Shown one piece after another: positions 9,678 to 17,294 of a stretch of DNA of 64,000 nucleotides (positions within the stretch are counted from its first letter, which is position 1; each line of letters starts with the position of its first letter). The position numbers were made by a program, and so were the translations under genes. The DNA is from Comamonas testosteroni TK102 (GTDB lineage Bacteria > Pseudomonadota > Gammaproteobacteria > Burkholderiales > Burkholderiaceae_C): the NCBI RefSeq assembly GCF_000739375.1, contig NZ_CP006704.1, forward strand, positions 4,340,001 through 4,404,000, given 5' to 3'. The notes beneath the pieces were generated by a model. The model searched no databases, was not told the DNA's origin, and saw only the letters and a program-made list of their open reading frames with translations.

Positions 9678-9691
9678 TTGATGTCCATCAA
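9678..9691 (-). promoter_or_regulatory. FNR/ANR box upstream of cydDCABX
   Basis: TTGATGTCCATCAA is an exact match to the FNR-family consensus TTGAT-N4-ATCAA. It lies about 103 bases upstream of the cydD start. If it acts as a class II activator site (centred near -41.5), transcription would begin near 9643; a GCATAT sequence on the minus strand around there could be the -10 element. The box is seen directly; the regulation is inferred from known ANR control of cyd genes. Confidence 0.75.
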
Positions 9692-9766
9692 CTTCGCGAC
9701 AATTTATTAAGGGTTGACCCTTGTTTTAGTCGTGCTTGAGCAACATCAAACGAGCAAGTCGCCCAT

Positions 9767-9792
9767 GAAAAACGGCGTCCGAAGACGCCGTT
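9767..9792 (-). terminator. Intrinsic terminator of the nitronate monooxygenase gene
   Basis: On the minus strand AACGGCGTC pairs with GACGCCGTT across a TTCG loop, followed by a run of T. The stem closes with C(UUCG)G, an extra-stable tetraloop. Confidence 0.85.
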
Positions 9793-9817
9793 GGCACAGG
9801 AGAGTCGCAAACCTGTT

Positions 9818-10774
9818 TCAGGCTGCCAGCAAGCTGGCCTTGGCTTCGGCATATTCATGCTTGAGGCGGGCGACCAGCTCGGCCGTGGGCTGAACCTTGT
9901 CGACGGCGCCGATGCCCTGGCCACAACCCCAGATGTCCTTCCAGGCTTTTTGCGCACCTCCGCCAAAATTCATTTTGCTGGGGTCGGACTCGGGCAGGTT
10001 CTCCGGATCCAGACCGGCCGCACGAATCGAGGGTGCCAGATAGTTTCCATGCACGCCGGTGAAGAGATTGCTGTAGACCACATCATCGGAGTTGCCCTCG
10101 ACAATCGCCTGCTTGTAGGCTTCCACGGCACGCGCCTCGTCGGTGGCGATGAAGGCCGAGCCGATATAGGCAAAGTCCGCACCCATCGCCTGGGCCGCGA
10201 GAACCGCTCCCCCCGTGGCAATCGAGCCGGACAAGGCCAGCGGGCCGTCAAACCATTGACGAATTTCCTGCACCAGGGCAAACGGACTCTTCACACCTGC
10301 ATGGCCGCCTGCGCCGGCTGCCACGGCAATCAGGCCATCGGCACCTTTTTCAATGGCCTTGCGCGCAAACTTGTTGTTGATGATGTCGTGCAGCACCACG
10401 CCACCCCAGCTATGCACGGCCTGGTTCACATCCTCACGTGCACCCAGGCTGGTGATGATGATGGGCACTTTGTACTTGGCACAGACCTGCATGTCGTGCT
10501 CAAGACGGTCATTGCTCTTGTGCACGATCTGGTTGATGGCGAATGGTGCCGAAGGACGATCGGGATGAGCCTTGTCCCAGGCTGCCAAAGTCTCGGTGAT
10601 CTCGGCCAGCCAGTCCTCCAGCTGCTCGGCTGGACGGGCGTTGAGCGAAGGCATGGAGCCGACGATGCCGGCCTTGCACTGCTCGATGACAAGCTTGGGA
10701 TTGCTGATGATGAAAAGCGGCGAGCCGATGACAGGCAAAGCCAGCTTTTTAAGAACGGGTGGTAGCTTGGACAT
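9818..10774 (-). CDS. Nitronate monooxygenase (2-nitropropane dioxygenase family)
   Basis: A 318-residue FMN-dependent TIM-barrel enzyme that oxidises alkyl nitronates or the toxin propionate-3-nitronate. Visible marks: start VLKKLALPVIGSPLFIISNP, the phosphate-binding ADGLIAVAAGAGGHAG near residue 145, LALSGSIATGGAVLAAQAMG near 180 and ADFAYIGSAFIATDEA after it. ATG 10774 is chosen because AAGGAG lies 8 bases upstream; the open frame extends further without family similarity. It is a single-gene unit with its own terminator. Related FMN proteins include enoyl reductases such as FabK, so the exact substrate is open. Confidence 0.9.
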   Translation of the reverse strand: MSKLPPVLKKLALPVIGSPLFIISNPKLVIEQCKAGIVGSMPSLNARPAEQLEDWLAEITETLAAWDKAHPDRPSAPFAINQIVHKSNDRLEHDMQVCAKYKVPIIITSLGAREDVNQAVHSWGGVVLHDIINNKFARKAIEKGADGLIAVAAGAGGHAGVKSPFALVQEIRQWFDGPLALSGSIATGGAVLAAQAMGADFAYIGSAFIATDEARAVEAYKQAIVEGNSDDVVYSNLFTGVHGNYLAPSIRAAGLDPENLPESDPSKMNFGGGAQKAWKDIWGCGQGIGAVDKVQPTAELVARLKHEYAEAKASLLAA

Positions 10775-11015
10775 ATGTTGTCTCCTTCTTCGTTTTGTAT
10801 GTAAAAGGGCTGTAGCGCCTGTTCCAGATACGTTGACAGCTCTTATTTCAGAAGCAGTTCGATGAACGATCCACTTTTTGCACTCCTGTGCCGACAGCGG
10901 CCTCGTCCGACTGGCCAGCGGCCAGTTTCGCCTGCCATTGCGCCACTTCCTGTCCCCTGGGCAACAGCTTCTGCATCTGTTTTGCACGGCGGATCATCGT
11001 GATGGAAGTGACTGC

Positions 11016-11049
11016 AAAAAAGGCCTGAACGCGATGCGTGTCAGGCCTT
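11016..11049 (-). terminator. Intrinsic terminator of the ABC binding-protein gene
   Basis: AAGGCCTGA (11020-11028) pairs with TCAGGCCTT (11041-11049). On the minus strand the stem is followed by a T-run. It lies 7 bases after the stop of the gene ending at 11056. Confidence 0.85.
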
Positions 11050-11055
11050 GGTTTC

Positions 11056-12186
11056 TTACTGCGTCACACGTCCTGCGGCGTTGACGATGGACAGGTCCAC
11101 ATATTTGGAACCCACTTGCCCAGACTTGAAGTTCACCCAGTAGCCGCCCAGGTCAAAAGACTCCAGTCCGCGCAGGGCGGCGCTCATCTTTTCAGGCGTT
11201 ACCGGCTGGCTGCGACGCATGGCCTCCACGATGACCTTGGCATTCACATAGCCTTCCATCATGGCAAAGCTCACCGGCACGTCCAGCGACTTGCCGGCTG
11301 CAATCGTCGCATCGCGGAACTCCTTGTTGAGCTTGCCCGAGACCTTGTAAGGACTGGGCACTACCTGGGCGATCGACAGACCGCTCATGTACTCCACAGG
11401 CAGGCGCTTGGCCAACTGCTCGATATCCGCCTCGGCCGTGGCATAGATCTGGGCCGTACCGCCCTCCATGCGATAAGCCTCGACAAAGGCCGCAGTGGCG
11501 GGGCTGGAAGCCACCAGCAAAATGGCCTGGGGCGAAGCCTTGGAAGCCTGCAGTTCCTGCACGGCTTTGTCCGAGCCGCTTCGGCTCTTGAGCATGGCCG
11601 AGGTCACCAGCTTGGCTCCACTGGGATTCACGGCCTTGGTGACCAGGGCCGTCAGTTCCTGGGCGTCGGGACGCTCCTCAAACACCAGGGCCAGGCGCGT
11701 GATGCCGACAGTGGCCAGATGGGTGGAAATCTTTGCAACCTGCTCTACCAATCCTGCCCGCGTGGAGAACATATGCGACGACGCCAGCACACGGGTGTCC
11801 GTGCTCTGATAGCCCACCAGCGGAATCTGCGAGCCATCCAGTGACTTGCTCTCCAGCAAGGCCGAAAGATTGCGATTGCCGAAATAGCCGGCCAGCACCA
11901 CGGGCTTGGACTCGCTCAGCAGCTTGCGGGTCTTTGCTACGGTCTCTTCGGGATGACCCAGATCATCCAGCGAAGCCAGCTCCACAGGCTGGCCCTGCAC
12001 ACCACCAGCCTTGTTGACCTGGTCAAAGTACAGACGCATGCCCTGCGCATAGGCGCGCCCCTGACTGGCTTCAGCCCCCGACATCGGAGCCACCTGCCCC
12101 ACCGTCCAGGCCTGCGCCGCCAAAGCGGCACCCGCACACAACGCGACCAAACCGGCTCGCGCCAACACCCAATGCTTGCGATTCAT
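11056..12186 (-). CDS. ABC transporter substrate-binding protein, Peripla_BP_6 type
   Basis: A 376-residue periplasmic protein with a signal peptide (MNRKHWVLARAGLVALCAGA, cleaved near AQA). The mature start WTVGQVAPMSGAEASQGRAY and the motifs VNKAGGVQGQPVELASLDD and PVVLAGYFGNRNLSALLE mark the leucine/branched-chain binding family. The family also binds aromatic acids and amides. ATG 12186 is used because GGGAGA precedes it and it begins the signal peptide; the open frame extends 46 codons upstream. No livHMGF permease or ATPase genes adjoin it, so it is an orphan receptor. The next gene upstream is etfA, 140 bases away. Confidence 0.9.
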   Translation of the reverse strand: MNRKHWVLARAGLVALCAGAALAAQAWTVGQVAPMSGAEASQGRAYAQGMRLYFDQVNKAGGVQGQPVELASLDDLGHPEETVAKTRKLLSESKPVVLAGYFGNRNLSALLESKSLDGSQIPLVGYQSTDTRVLASSHMFSTRAGLVEQVAKISTHLATVGITRLALVFEERPDAQELTALVTKAVNPSGAKLVTSAMLKSRSGSDKAVQELQASKASPQAILLVASSPATAAFVEAYRMEGGTAQIYATAEADIEQLAKRLPVEYMSGLSIAQVVPSPYKVSGKLNKEFRDATIAAGKSLDVPVSFAMMEGYVNAKVIVEAMRRSQPVTPEKMSAALRGLESFDLGGYWVNFKSGQVGSKYVDLSIVNAAGRVTQ

Positions 12187-12325
12187 CAGAGTCTCCCTCT
12201 CCATCAATGCAGTGGGTCTGAAACGCCCATGCAGCTGCCGAATTATTGTTGATGTCCTGATCTGTGCGAGCCAGACTCTCATGGAAAAAGAGGGGCTTGA
12301 AGCCCCTCTTTTGATGTGCGCCAAA

Positions 12326-13258
12326 TTACAGCGCCTTGACCAATTCGGGCACGGCGGTGAACAGATCGGCTTCCAGCCCGTAATCGGCCACCGAGAAGAT
12401 CGGTGCCTCGGGGTCCTTGTTGATCGCCACGATCACCTTGGAGTCCTTCATGCCCGCCAGATGCTGGATCGCTCCCGAGATGCCGCAGGCAATGTACAGC
12501 TGCGGCGCCACGATCTTGCCCGTCTGGCCCACCTGCAGGTCGTTGGGCGCATAGCCCGCATCCACCGCAGCGCGCGAAGCGCCGATGGCAGCTCCCAGCT
12601 TGTCGGCCAGCGGCGACATGACTTCCTGGAATTTCTCGGCCGAGCCCAGCGCGCGACCGCCGGAGACGATGATCTTGGCGGCCGTCAGCTCGGGACGCTC
12701 GCTCTTGGTCACTTCGCGGCCCACAAAGCTGCTCTTGCCGCTGTCGGCCACGGCTGCGGCTGTTTCCACGGCCGCAGAGCCGCCTGTGGCAGCTGCTGCG
12801 TCAAAGCCCGTGGTACGCACGGTGATGACCTTGACGGCATCGGCGGACTGCACGGTGGCAATGGCGTTGCCCGCGTAGATGGGGCGCTCGAAGGTGTCGG
12901 CGGAGTCGACCTTGGTGATGTCGCTGAGCTGGGCCACGTCCAGCTTGGCGGCCACGCGGGGCGCCACGTTCTTGCCCGAGGCGGTCGAGGGGAACAGGAT
13001 GTGGCTGTAGTTGCTGGCAATGCTCAGCACCTGGGCCGCCACGTTCTCGGCCAGGCCGTCCTTGAGGCTGGCGCCGTCGGCATGGATGACCTTGGAGACA
13101 CCGGTGATCTGGGCGGCCGCAGCGGCCGCAGCGGCAGCGCCTTCGCCGGCCACCAGCACATGTACATCACCGCCGCAGGCCTTGGCAGCCGTCACGGTGT
13201 TCAGGGTCGCAGTCTTGATCGAAGCGTTGTCGTGTTCTGCAATAACGAGAGAGGTCAT
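12326..13258 (-). CDS. etfA: Electron transfer flavoprotein alpha subunit
   Basis: A 310-residue FAD-binding subunit. The C-terminal half carries the ETF-alpha signature: [40 protein letters not shown], then [20 protein letters not shown] and the [18 protein letters not shown] end. With EtfB it carries electrons from acyl-CoA and other dehydrogenases to ETF-quinone oxidoreductase in the membrane. An alanine-rich stretch near residue 45 is ordinary for high-GC ETFs. It lies downstream of etfB, separated by 154 bases that hold a repeat-like GC-rich sequence, an unusually wide gap for this pair. Confidence 0.97.
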   Translation of the reverse strand: MTSLVIAEHDNASIKTATLNTVTAAKACGGDVHVLVAGEGAAAAAAAAAQITGVSKVIHADGASLKDGLAENVAAQVLSIASNYSHILFPSTASGKNVAPRVAAKLDVAQLSDITKVDSADTFERPIYAGNAIATVQSADAVKVITVRTTGFDAAAATGGSAAVETAAAVADSGKSSFVGREVTKSERPELTAAKIIVSGGRALGSAEKFQEVMSPLADKLGAAIGASRAAVDAGYAPNDLQVGQTGKIVAPQLYIACGISGAIQHLAGMKDSKVIVAINKDPEAPIFSVADYGLEADLFTAVPELVKAL

Positions 13259-13299
13259 TTCAGTCGTCTTTCTCTAGAATTTTTCATGGTGCCTGCATC

Positions 13300-13415
13300 A
13301 CCCGCAGCCGGCCCATCTGGCACGACTCAGGCGCGGGACACCGAGGAAGGGCCGCCCCGCACCGAGGGTGTCGTCCCCCTGCGGGGGATGACGCGAAGCG
13401 GCTCAGGGGGCCTTA
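13300..13415. repeat. GC-rich repeat-like insert between etfB and etfA
   Basis: The gap between the two ETF genes contains TCGTCCCCCTGCGGGGGATGA (13371-13391), a near-perfect inverted repeat, inside a GC-rich block that also contains CGGGACACCGAGGAAGGGCC. The style matches short intergenic repeats I know from Comamonadaceae genomes, but only one copy occurs in this window, so the repeat status is inferred. It could affect the EtfB:EtfA transcript ratio. Confidence 0.45.
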
Positions 13416-14162
13416 GATGACCTTCGCTTCGTTTTTCAGCTTGTCGACCAGAGCGGCCACATCGGCCACCTTGACGCCAGCGCCACGCTTGGCAGGCTCG
13501 GAGACCTTCACGGTCTTCAGGCGAGGCGTCACGTCCACGCCCAGGTCTTCGGGCTTGAAGGTGTCCAGCTGCTTTTTCTTGGCCTTCATGATGTTGGGCA
13601 AGGTGACGTAGCGGGGCTCGTTCAGGCGCAGGTCGGTGGTGATGACGGCGGGCGTGGCCAGAGCCACGGTTTCCAGGCCACCGTCGACTTCGCGGGTCAC
13701 GTTGACTTTGTCGCCGGCGACTTCAACCTTGGAGGCGAAGGTGGCCTGGGGCAGATCGGCCAGGGCCGCCAGCATCTGGCCGGTCTGGTTGGCATCGTCG
13801 TCGATGGCCTGCTTGCCGCAGATGACCAGACCGGGTTGCTCCTTGTCCACCAGGGCCTTGAGCAGCTTGGCCACGGCCAGGGGCTGCAGCTCGACATCGG
13901 TCTCGACCAGGATGCCGCGATCGGCACCGATGGCCATGGCCGTGCGCAGGGTTTCCTGGCACTGGGCCACGCCGCAGGAGACGGCGATGACTTCGGTGAC
14001 CACGCCTTTTTCCTTCAGGCGCACGGCTTCTTCGACGGCGATTTCGTCAAAGGGGTTCATGCTCATCTTGACGTTGGCGATGTCCACACCCGTGCCGTCC
14101 GACTTCACGCGGACCTTGACGTTGTAGTCCACCACGCGCTTGACAGGGACCAATACCTTCAT
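13413..14162 (-). CDS. etfB: Electron transfer flavoprotein beta subunit
   Basis: A 249-residue subunit, AMP-binding partner of EtfA. It begins [20 protein letters not shown], contains [20 protein letters not shown] and [20 protein letters not shown], and has the dehydrogenase recognition loop [19 protein letters not shown] near residue 195. ATG 14162 has AAGGAG at good spacing. A 12-base perfect palindrome (14195-14206) sits 33 bases upstream of the start and a second, larger palindrome at 14300-14330, so the pair is probably under repressor control tied to acyl-CoA metabolism. Confidence 0.97.
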   Translation of the reverse strand: MKVLVPVKRVVDYNVKVRVKSDGTGVDIANVKMSMNPFDEIAVEEAVRLKEKGVVTEVIAVSCGVAQCQETLRTAMAIGADRGILVETDVELQPLAVAKLLKALVDKEQPGLVICGKQAIDDDANQTGQMLAALADLPQATFASKVEVAGDKVNVTREVDGGLETVALATPAVITTDLRLNEPRYVTLPNIMKAKKKQLDTFKPEDLGVDVTPRLKTVKVSEPAKRGAGVKVADVAALVDKLKNEAKVI

Positions 14163-14189
14163 TGCTGCGGCTCCTTAATGATTACTGCA

Positions 14190-14206
14190 TTGACGTTTAC
14201 GTAAAC
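14190..14206 (-). promoter_or_regulatory. Palindromic operator upstream of etfB, LiuR-like
   Basis: GTTTACGTAAAC is a perfect 12-base palindrome. Read on the minus strand with its flank it gives GTTTACGTAAACGTCAA, which resembles the ACGT-centred sites of MerR-family LiuR regulators of branched-chain and fatty-acid oxidation. It is 33-49 bases before the etfB start. The palindrome is seen; the regulator is inferred. Confidence 0.5.
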
Positions 14207-14299
14207 TGGATTCATTTTATGCGGCACTGCAACACTCTCTGCACAATTTTCCAGACAATCTGCCTGGAGAACTGCGCAGCAACCTTCGCAAGCGGACTG

Positions 14300-14330
14300 G
14301 CATAAAAAGAACGACCGTTCTATTTTATGC
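14300..14330. promoter_or_regulatory. Large palindrome with TetR-type core
   Basis: The core AGAACGACCGTTCT (14308-14321) is a 14-base palindrome of the GAACG-N2-CGTTC kind used by TetR repressors. The flanks GCATAAAA and TTTTATGC extend it to about 31 bases with a single one-base offset. It lies about 140 bases upstream of etfB and 220 bases after the stop of the crotonase gene. Confidence 0.5.
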
Positions 14331-14548
14331 ACAAGCCATGCGAAATCATGGGTATCAGATGAGCCCAATCAGGGTAATACCTAGGAATTGAGCCCATCAA
14401 CGCCATGCCTGCATTCAGACAAGTCTCACGGTAACACCGCCTGAAAGCAGCCTCGTCGTTCAAATGGACGGGCCTGAAGCACAAGACCGCGATGCGTGGC
14501 TGCAGCATCCGCCCGGATCAGCCAGCCCGGCAGGCGATGGCCGAGGTT

Positions 14549-15325
14549 TCAAGACCAGCCAGGCTTGCGCTTCTCGAGAAAAGCCTGGGCACCTTCCTGT
14601 GCGTCGGCATCCAGCATATTCGTGGCCATGGTCTGGCCCGCCAGCTGATAGGCCGACTCCAGTCCCATCTCCCGCTGACGATAGACCAGCTCCTTGCCCA
14701 TCCTGATGGCCGTACGAGGCTTGCTCACAATCGCCGCCACCAGCTCCTCCACGGCGGCATCGAGCCGCTCAGGCTCGGCCACACGATTGAGCAGACCGAA
14801 GTGCAGAGCCGTCTGCGCATCGATGAACTCGCCCGTCAGCAGCATCTCCATGGACTGTTTGATGGGCATGTTGCGCACCAGCGGCACACTGGGCGTGGAG
14901 CAGAACAGGCCGTACTGAATACCGCTGGTGGCGAAGCGAGCATCGCTGCTGGCCACGGCCAGATCACATTGCGCCACCAGCTGGCAGCCTGCAGCCGTTG
15001 CAATACCCTGCACTCTTGCAATGACGGGCACCGGCAGCTTCTGAATCGACAGCATCATGCGGCTGCACTGGGCAAACAGTTGCTGGTAGTAAGCCAGTTC
15101 CGTGTTCTTGGCCATATCCTTGAGGTTGTGCCCTGCGCAAAAGGCCCGCCCCTCGGCCGCCAGCACCACCACACGCACCTGCTCGTCCCTGGCCACGGCA
15201 TCCAGCGCCGACTGCAGGGCCGCAAGCATTTCACTGCTCAAGGCATTGAAGCGCTGCGGATCGCTCAGCGTGATGCGCGCCACGCCGCGCTCGTCCTGGC
15301 TCAGCTGCACTAAGGAATCGCTCAT
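14549..15325 (-). CDS. Enoyl-CoA hydratase/isomerase family protein
   Basis: A 258-residue crotonase-fold protein. The two oxyanion-hole segments are present: GRAFCAGHNLKDM near residue 60 and GIATAAGCQLVAQCDLAVAS near 110. The two catalytic glutamates of true enoyl-CoA hydratases appear absent by my hand alignment: the GG-C-E position reads GCQ and the Q-P-E position reads TSG, followed by QYGLFCSTPSVPL. This pattern resembles ECHDC3-like members. It may act on a CoA thioester by another chemistry, or be a scaffold. ATG 15325 has GGGAG upstream. It is 21 bases after the next gene on the same strand and may share its transcript. Confidence 0.88.
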   Translation of the reverse strand: MSDSLVQLSQDERGVARITLSDPQRFNALSSEMLAALQSALDAVARDEQVRVVVLAAEGRAFCAGHNLKDMAKNTELAYYQQLFAQCSRMMLSIQKLPVPVIARVQGIATAAGCQLVAQCDLAVASSDARFATSGIQYGLFCSTPSVPLVRNMPIKQSMEMLLTGEFIDAQTALHFGLLNRVAEPERLDAAVEELVAAIVSKPRTAIRMGKELVYRQREMGLESAYQLAGQTMATNMLDADAQEGAQAFLEKRKPGWS

Positions 15326-15346
15326 CGCTGTCTCCCTGCTTTCGGA

Positions 15347-16306
15347 CTAGATATCGGCCAATACGCGCAGATGCGCCTCCACACTGCGCGCCAGCGGATC
15401 CATCACATAACCGCCTTCGAGGCAGGAAACAATGCGGCCCCTGGAAAAGCGCCGTGCAATGTCCTTGATGCGCGTGGTGATCCAGGCAAAGTCGTTTTCC
15501 GTCATGCCAAGCTGCCCCATATCGTCTTCGCGGTGTGCATCAAAGCCGGCACTGATGAAGATCATCTCGGGCTTGAATGCTTCGAGGCGCGGAATCCACA
15601 TCATCTCGATGATCTCGCGAATGTCCATGCCCTTGGTGTACGCGGCCACAGGCACATTCAGCATGTTCGATGCCGGATCCTTGTCGCCGCTGAACGGATA
15701 GAACGGGTGCTGGAAAATGCCGCACATCAACACGCGCGGATCTCCGGCCAGGATGTCTTCCGTGCCATTGCCGTGATGCACATCAAAGTCGATCACGGCC
15801 ACGCGCTTGAGATGGTGACGCTCCAGCGCATACTTGACGCCCACGGCCACATTGTTGAAAAAGCAAAAGCCCATGGCCTGGTTGCGCGTGGCATGGTGTC
15901 CGGGCGGACGCACGCTGCAAAAAGCGTTTTCCAGTTCACCGGCCAGCACTGCATCGGTAGCAGCAAGCGTGGCGCCCGCAGCGCGCAATGCGGCCTTGAA
16001 GGTGTGGCGGTTGATGGAGGTATCGGTGTCGAGCTGCCTGTACTCAGGCCCGCCGGCGGCCAGCTCCTGCTCCAGTCTGTCTGTCAGACCCTGCAGGGCA
16101 GCAATATGCATGGGGTCATGCGCCAGCTCAATCTCGGCCAATGAGGCCAGCGGCACATTGCAGCGCTCCAGCGCGTCGCCCACGCCACTGACCAGCAGCC
16201 TGTCTTCTATCGCATCCAGCCGCGCCGGGCATTCTGGGTGGCCCGGCCCCATCTCGTGCAACCAGCAATCCCGGTGGGTGAAATAACCTGTCTTGCCCAC
16301 AGTCAT
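15347..16306 (-). CDS. Histone deacetylase family protein (class II-like amidohydrolase)
   Basis: A 319-residue arginase-fold zinc hydrolase. The catalytic set is complete: HH137-138 in RPPGHHA, zinc ligands Asp175 and His177 in DFDVHHGNGTED, Asp256 in GFDAHRED, and Tyr300 in EGGY. Bacterial relatives deacetylate acetylpolyamines or acetyl-lysine, or serve in acetoin utilisation. The substrate cannot be told from sequence. It is divergent from the MoxR gene with 36 bases between starts. Start ATG 16306 has a GGAG very close to it, so translation may be modest. Confidence 0.92.
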   Translation of the reverse strand: MTVGKTGYFTHRDCWLHEMGPGHPECPARLDAIEDRLLVSGVGDALERCNVPLASLAEIELAHDPMHIAALQGLTDRLEQELAAGGPEYRQLDTDTSINRHTFKAALRAAGATLAATDAVLAGELENAFCSVRPPGHHATRNQAMGFCFFNNVAVGVKYALERHHLKRVAVIDFDVHHGNGTEDILAGDPRVLMCGIFQHPFYPFSGDKDPASNMLNVPVAAYTKGMDIREIIEMMWIPRLEAFKPEMIFISAGFDAHREDDMGQLGMTENDFAWITTRIKDIARRFSRGRIVSCLEGGYVMDPLARSVEAHLRVLADI

Positions 16307-16342
16307 GTCTCCGCTATCGCTTATTTAGGATATGTTTCTGCC

Positions 16343-17263
16343 ATGCATGCACAGAACACAATTAATGCGCTTTTGAGTCAGCTTAACACGGTGATGGAGG
16401 GCAAACCGGATCAGGTCAGAGACGGTGTCGCCTGTTTGCTGGCAGGCGGTCACTTGCTGATCGAAGACGTTCCCGGTGTAGGCAAGACCACCCTGGCCCA
16501 TGCGCTGGCACGCAGTTTCGGGCTGCAGTTCTCGCGTGTGCAGTTCACTGCCGACCTCATGCCCAGCGACCTCACGGGCGTCTCCATCTACGACCGTGGC
16601 CAGGAGGCTTTTGTGTTCCACCCCGGGCCGGTGTTTGCCCAGGTGTTGCTGGCCGATGAAATCAACCGGGCCAGCCCCAAGACCCAGAGCGCACTGCTGG
16701 AAGCCATGGAGGAGCGCCAGGTCACCACCGAGGGCAAGACCCACAGCCTGCCCGCCCCCTTCTTTGTGATTGCCACCCAGAACCCGCTGGAACAACTGGG
16801 CACCTTTGCGCTGCCCGAAAGCCAGCTGGACCGATTTCTCATGCGCATCAACCTTGGCTATCCCTCGCGCGATGCCGAGCGCAAGCTGCTCGCGGGCAAT
16901 GGCCGCCGCGCCGCTGCCGATGCGCTGCTGCCCGTCATCTCCGAGCAGGAGCTGCAGCAGTTGCAGGCCGCGGCACTGGCCGTGCATGCCAGCGACGCCC
17001 TGCTCGACTATGTACAGGACCTGATTGCTGCCACACGCAACGGCCAGTGGTTTGCCCAGGGCCTGTCGCCACGCGCAGGCATCGCGCTGCTGCGTGCGGC
17101 CAAGACCATCGCGCTGATGGAGGGCCGCGACTATGTGGCGCCCGACGATGTACAAGCCATACTGCCCCAGGTGATTGCCCACCGTCTGGTTCCCGTGGGC
17201 CATGCCGGCCGTGGTGCCGTGGAGCAGGTGCGCGCCATGATGCAGGCCGTTGCGCTGTCTTGA
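16343..17263 (+). CDS. MoxR-family AAA+ ATPase
   Basis: A 306-residue AAA+ protein with Walker A VPGVGKTT (43-50), Walker B LLADEINRA (Asp105, Glu106), sensor ATQNPLEQLGTFALPESQLD and a C-terminal lid domain starting near 200. MoxR ATPases act as chaperones with DUF58/VWA partners. It is followed by a DUF58 protein and a TgpA-like transglutaminase, the standard three-gene set. The ATG at 16343 fits the family start; the nearest ribosome-like AGGA is about 13 bases upstream. Confidence 0.95.
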   Translation: MHAQNTINALLSQLNTVMEGKPDQVRDGVACLLAGGHLLIEDVPGVGKTTLAHALARSFGLQFSRVQFTADLMPSDLTGVSIYDRGQEAFVFHPGPVFAQVLLADEINRASPKTQSALLEAMEERQVTTEGKTHSLPAPFFVIATQNPLEQLGTFALPESQLDRFLMRINLGYPSRDAERKLLAGNGRRAAADALLPVISEQELQQLQAAALAVHASDALLDYVQDLIAATRNGQWFAQGLSPRAGIALLRAAKTIALMEGRDYVAPDDVQAILPQVIAHRLVPVGHAGRGAVEQVRAMMQAVALS

Positions 17264-17294
17264 TGCCGATGGACTTCGCCATGAATTTCATAGC

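Larger units (their letters stand above)
14163..14548. other. Regulatory interval upstream of etfB
   Basis: These 386 bases contain no convincing gene; two small minus-strand open frames lack family features and ribosome sites. The interval holds the two palindromes listed separately and is locally AT-richer than its surroundings. Confidence 0.6.

Noticed and set aside
12585..13277. Plus-strand frames opposite etfA
   Set aside because: Alanine/serine-rich shadows of a well supported gene.
14159..14508. Two small minus-strand frames upstream of etfB
   Set aside because: No ribosome sites, no family similarity, and they cross the operator palindromes.
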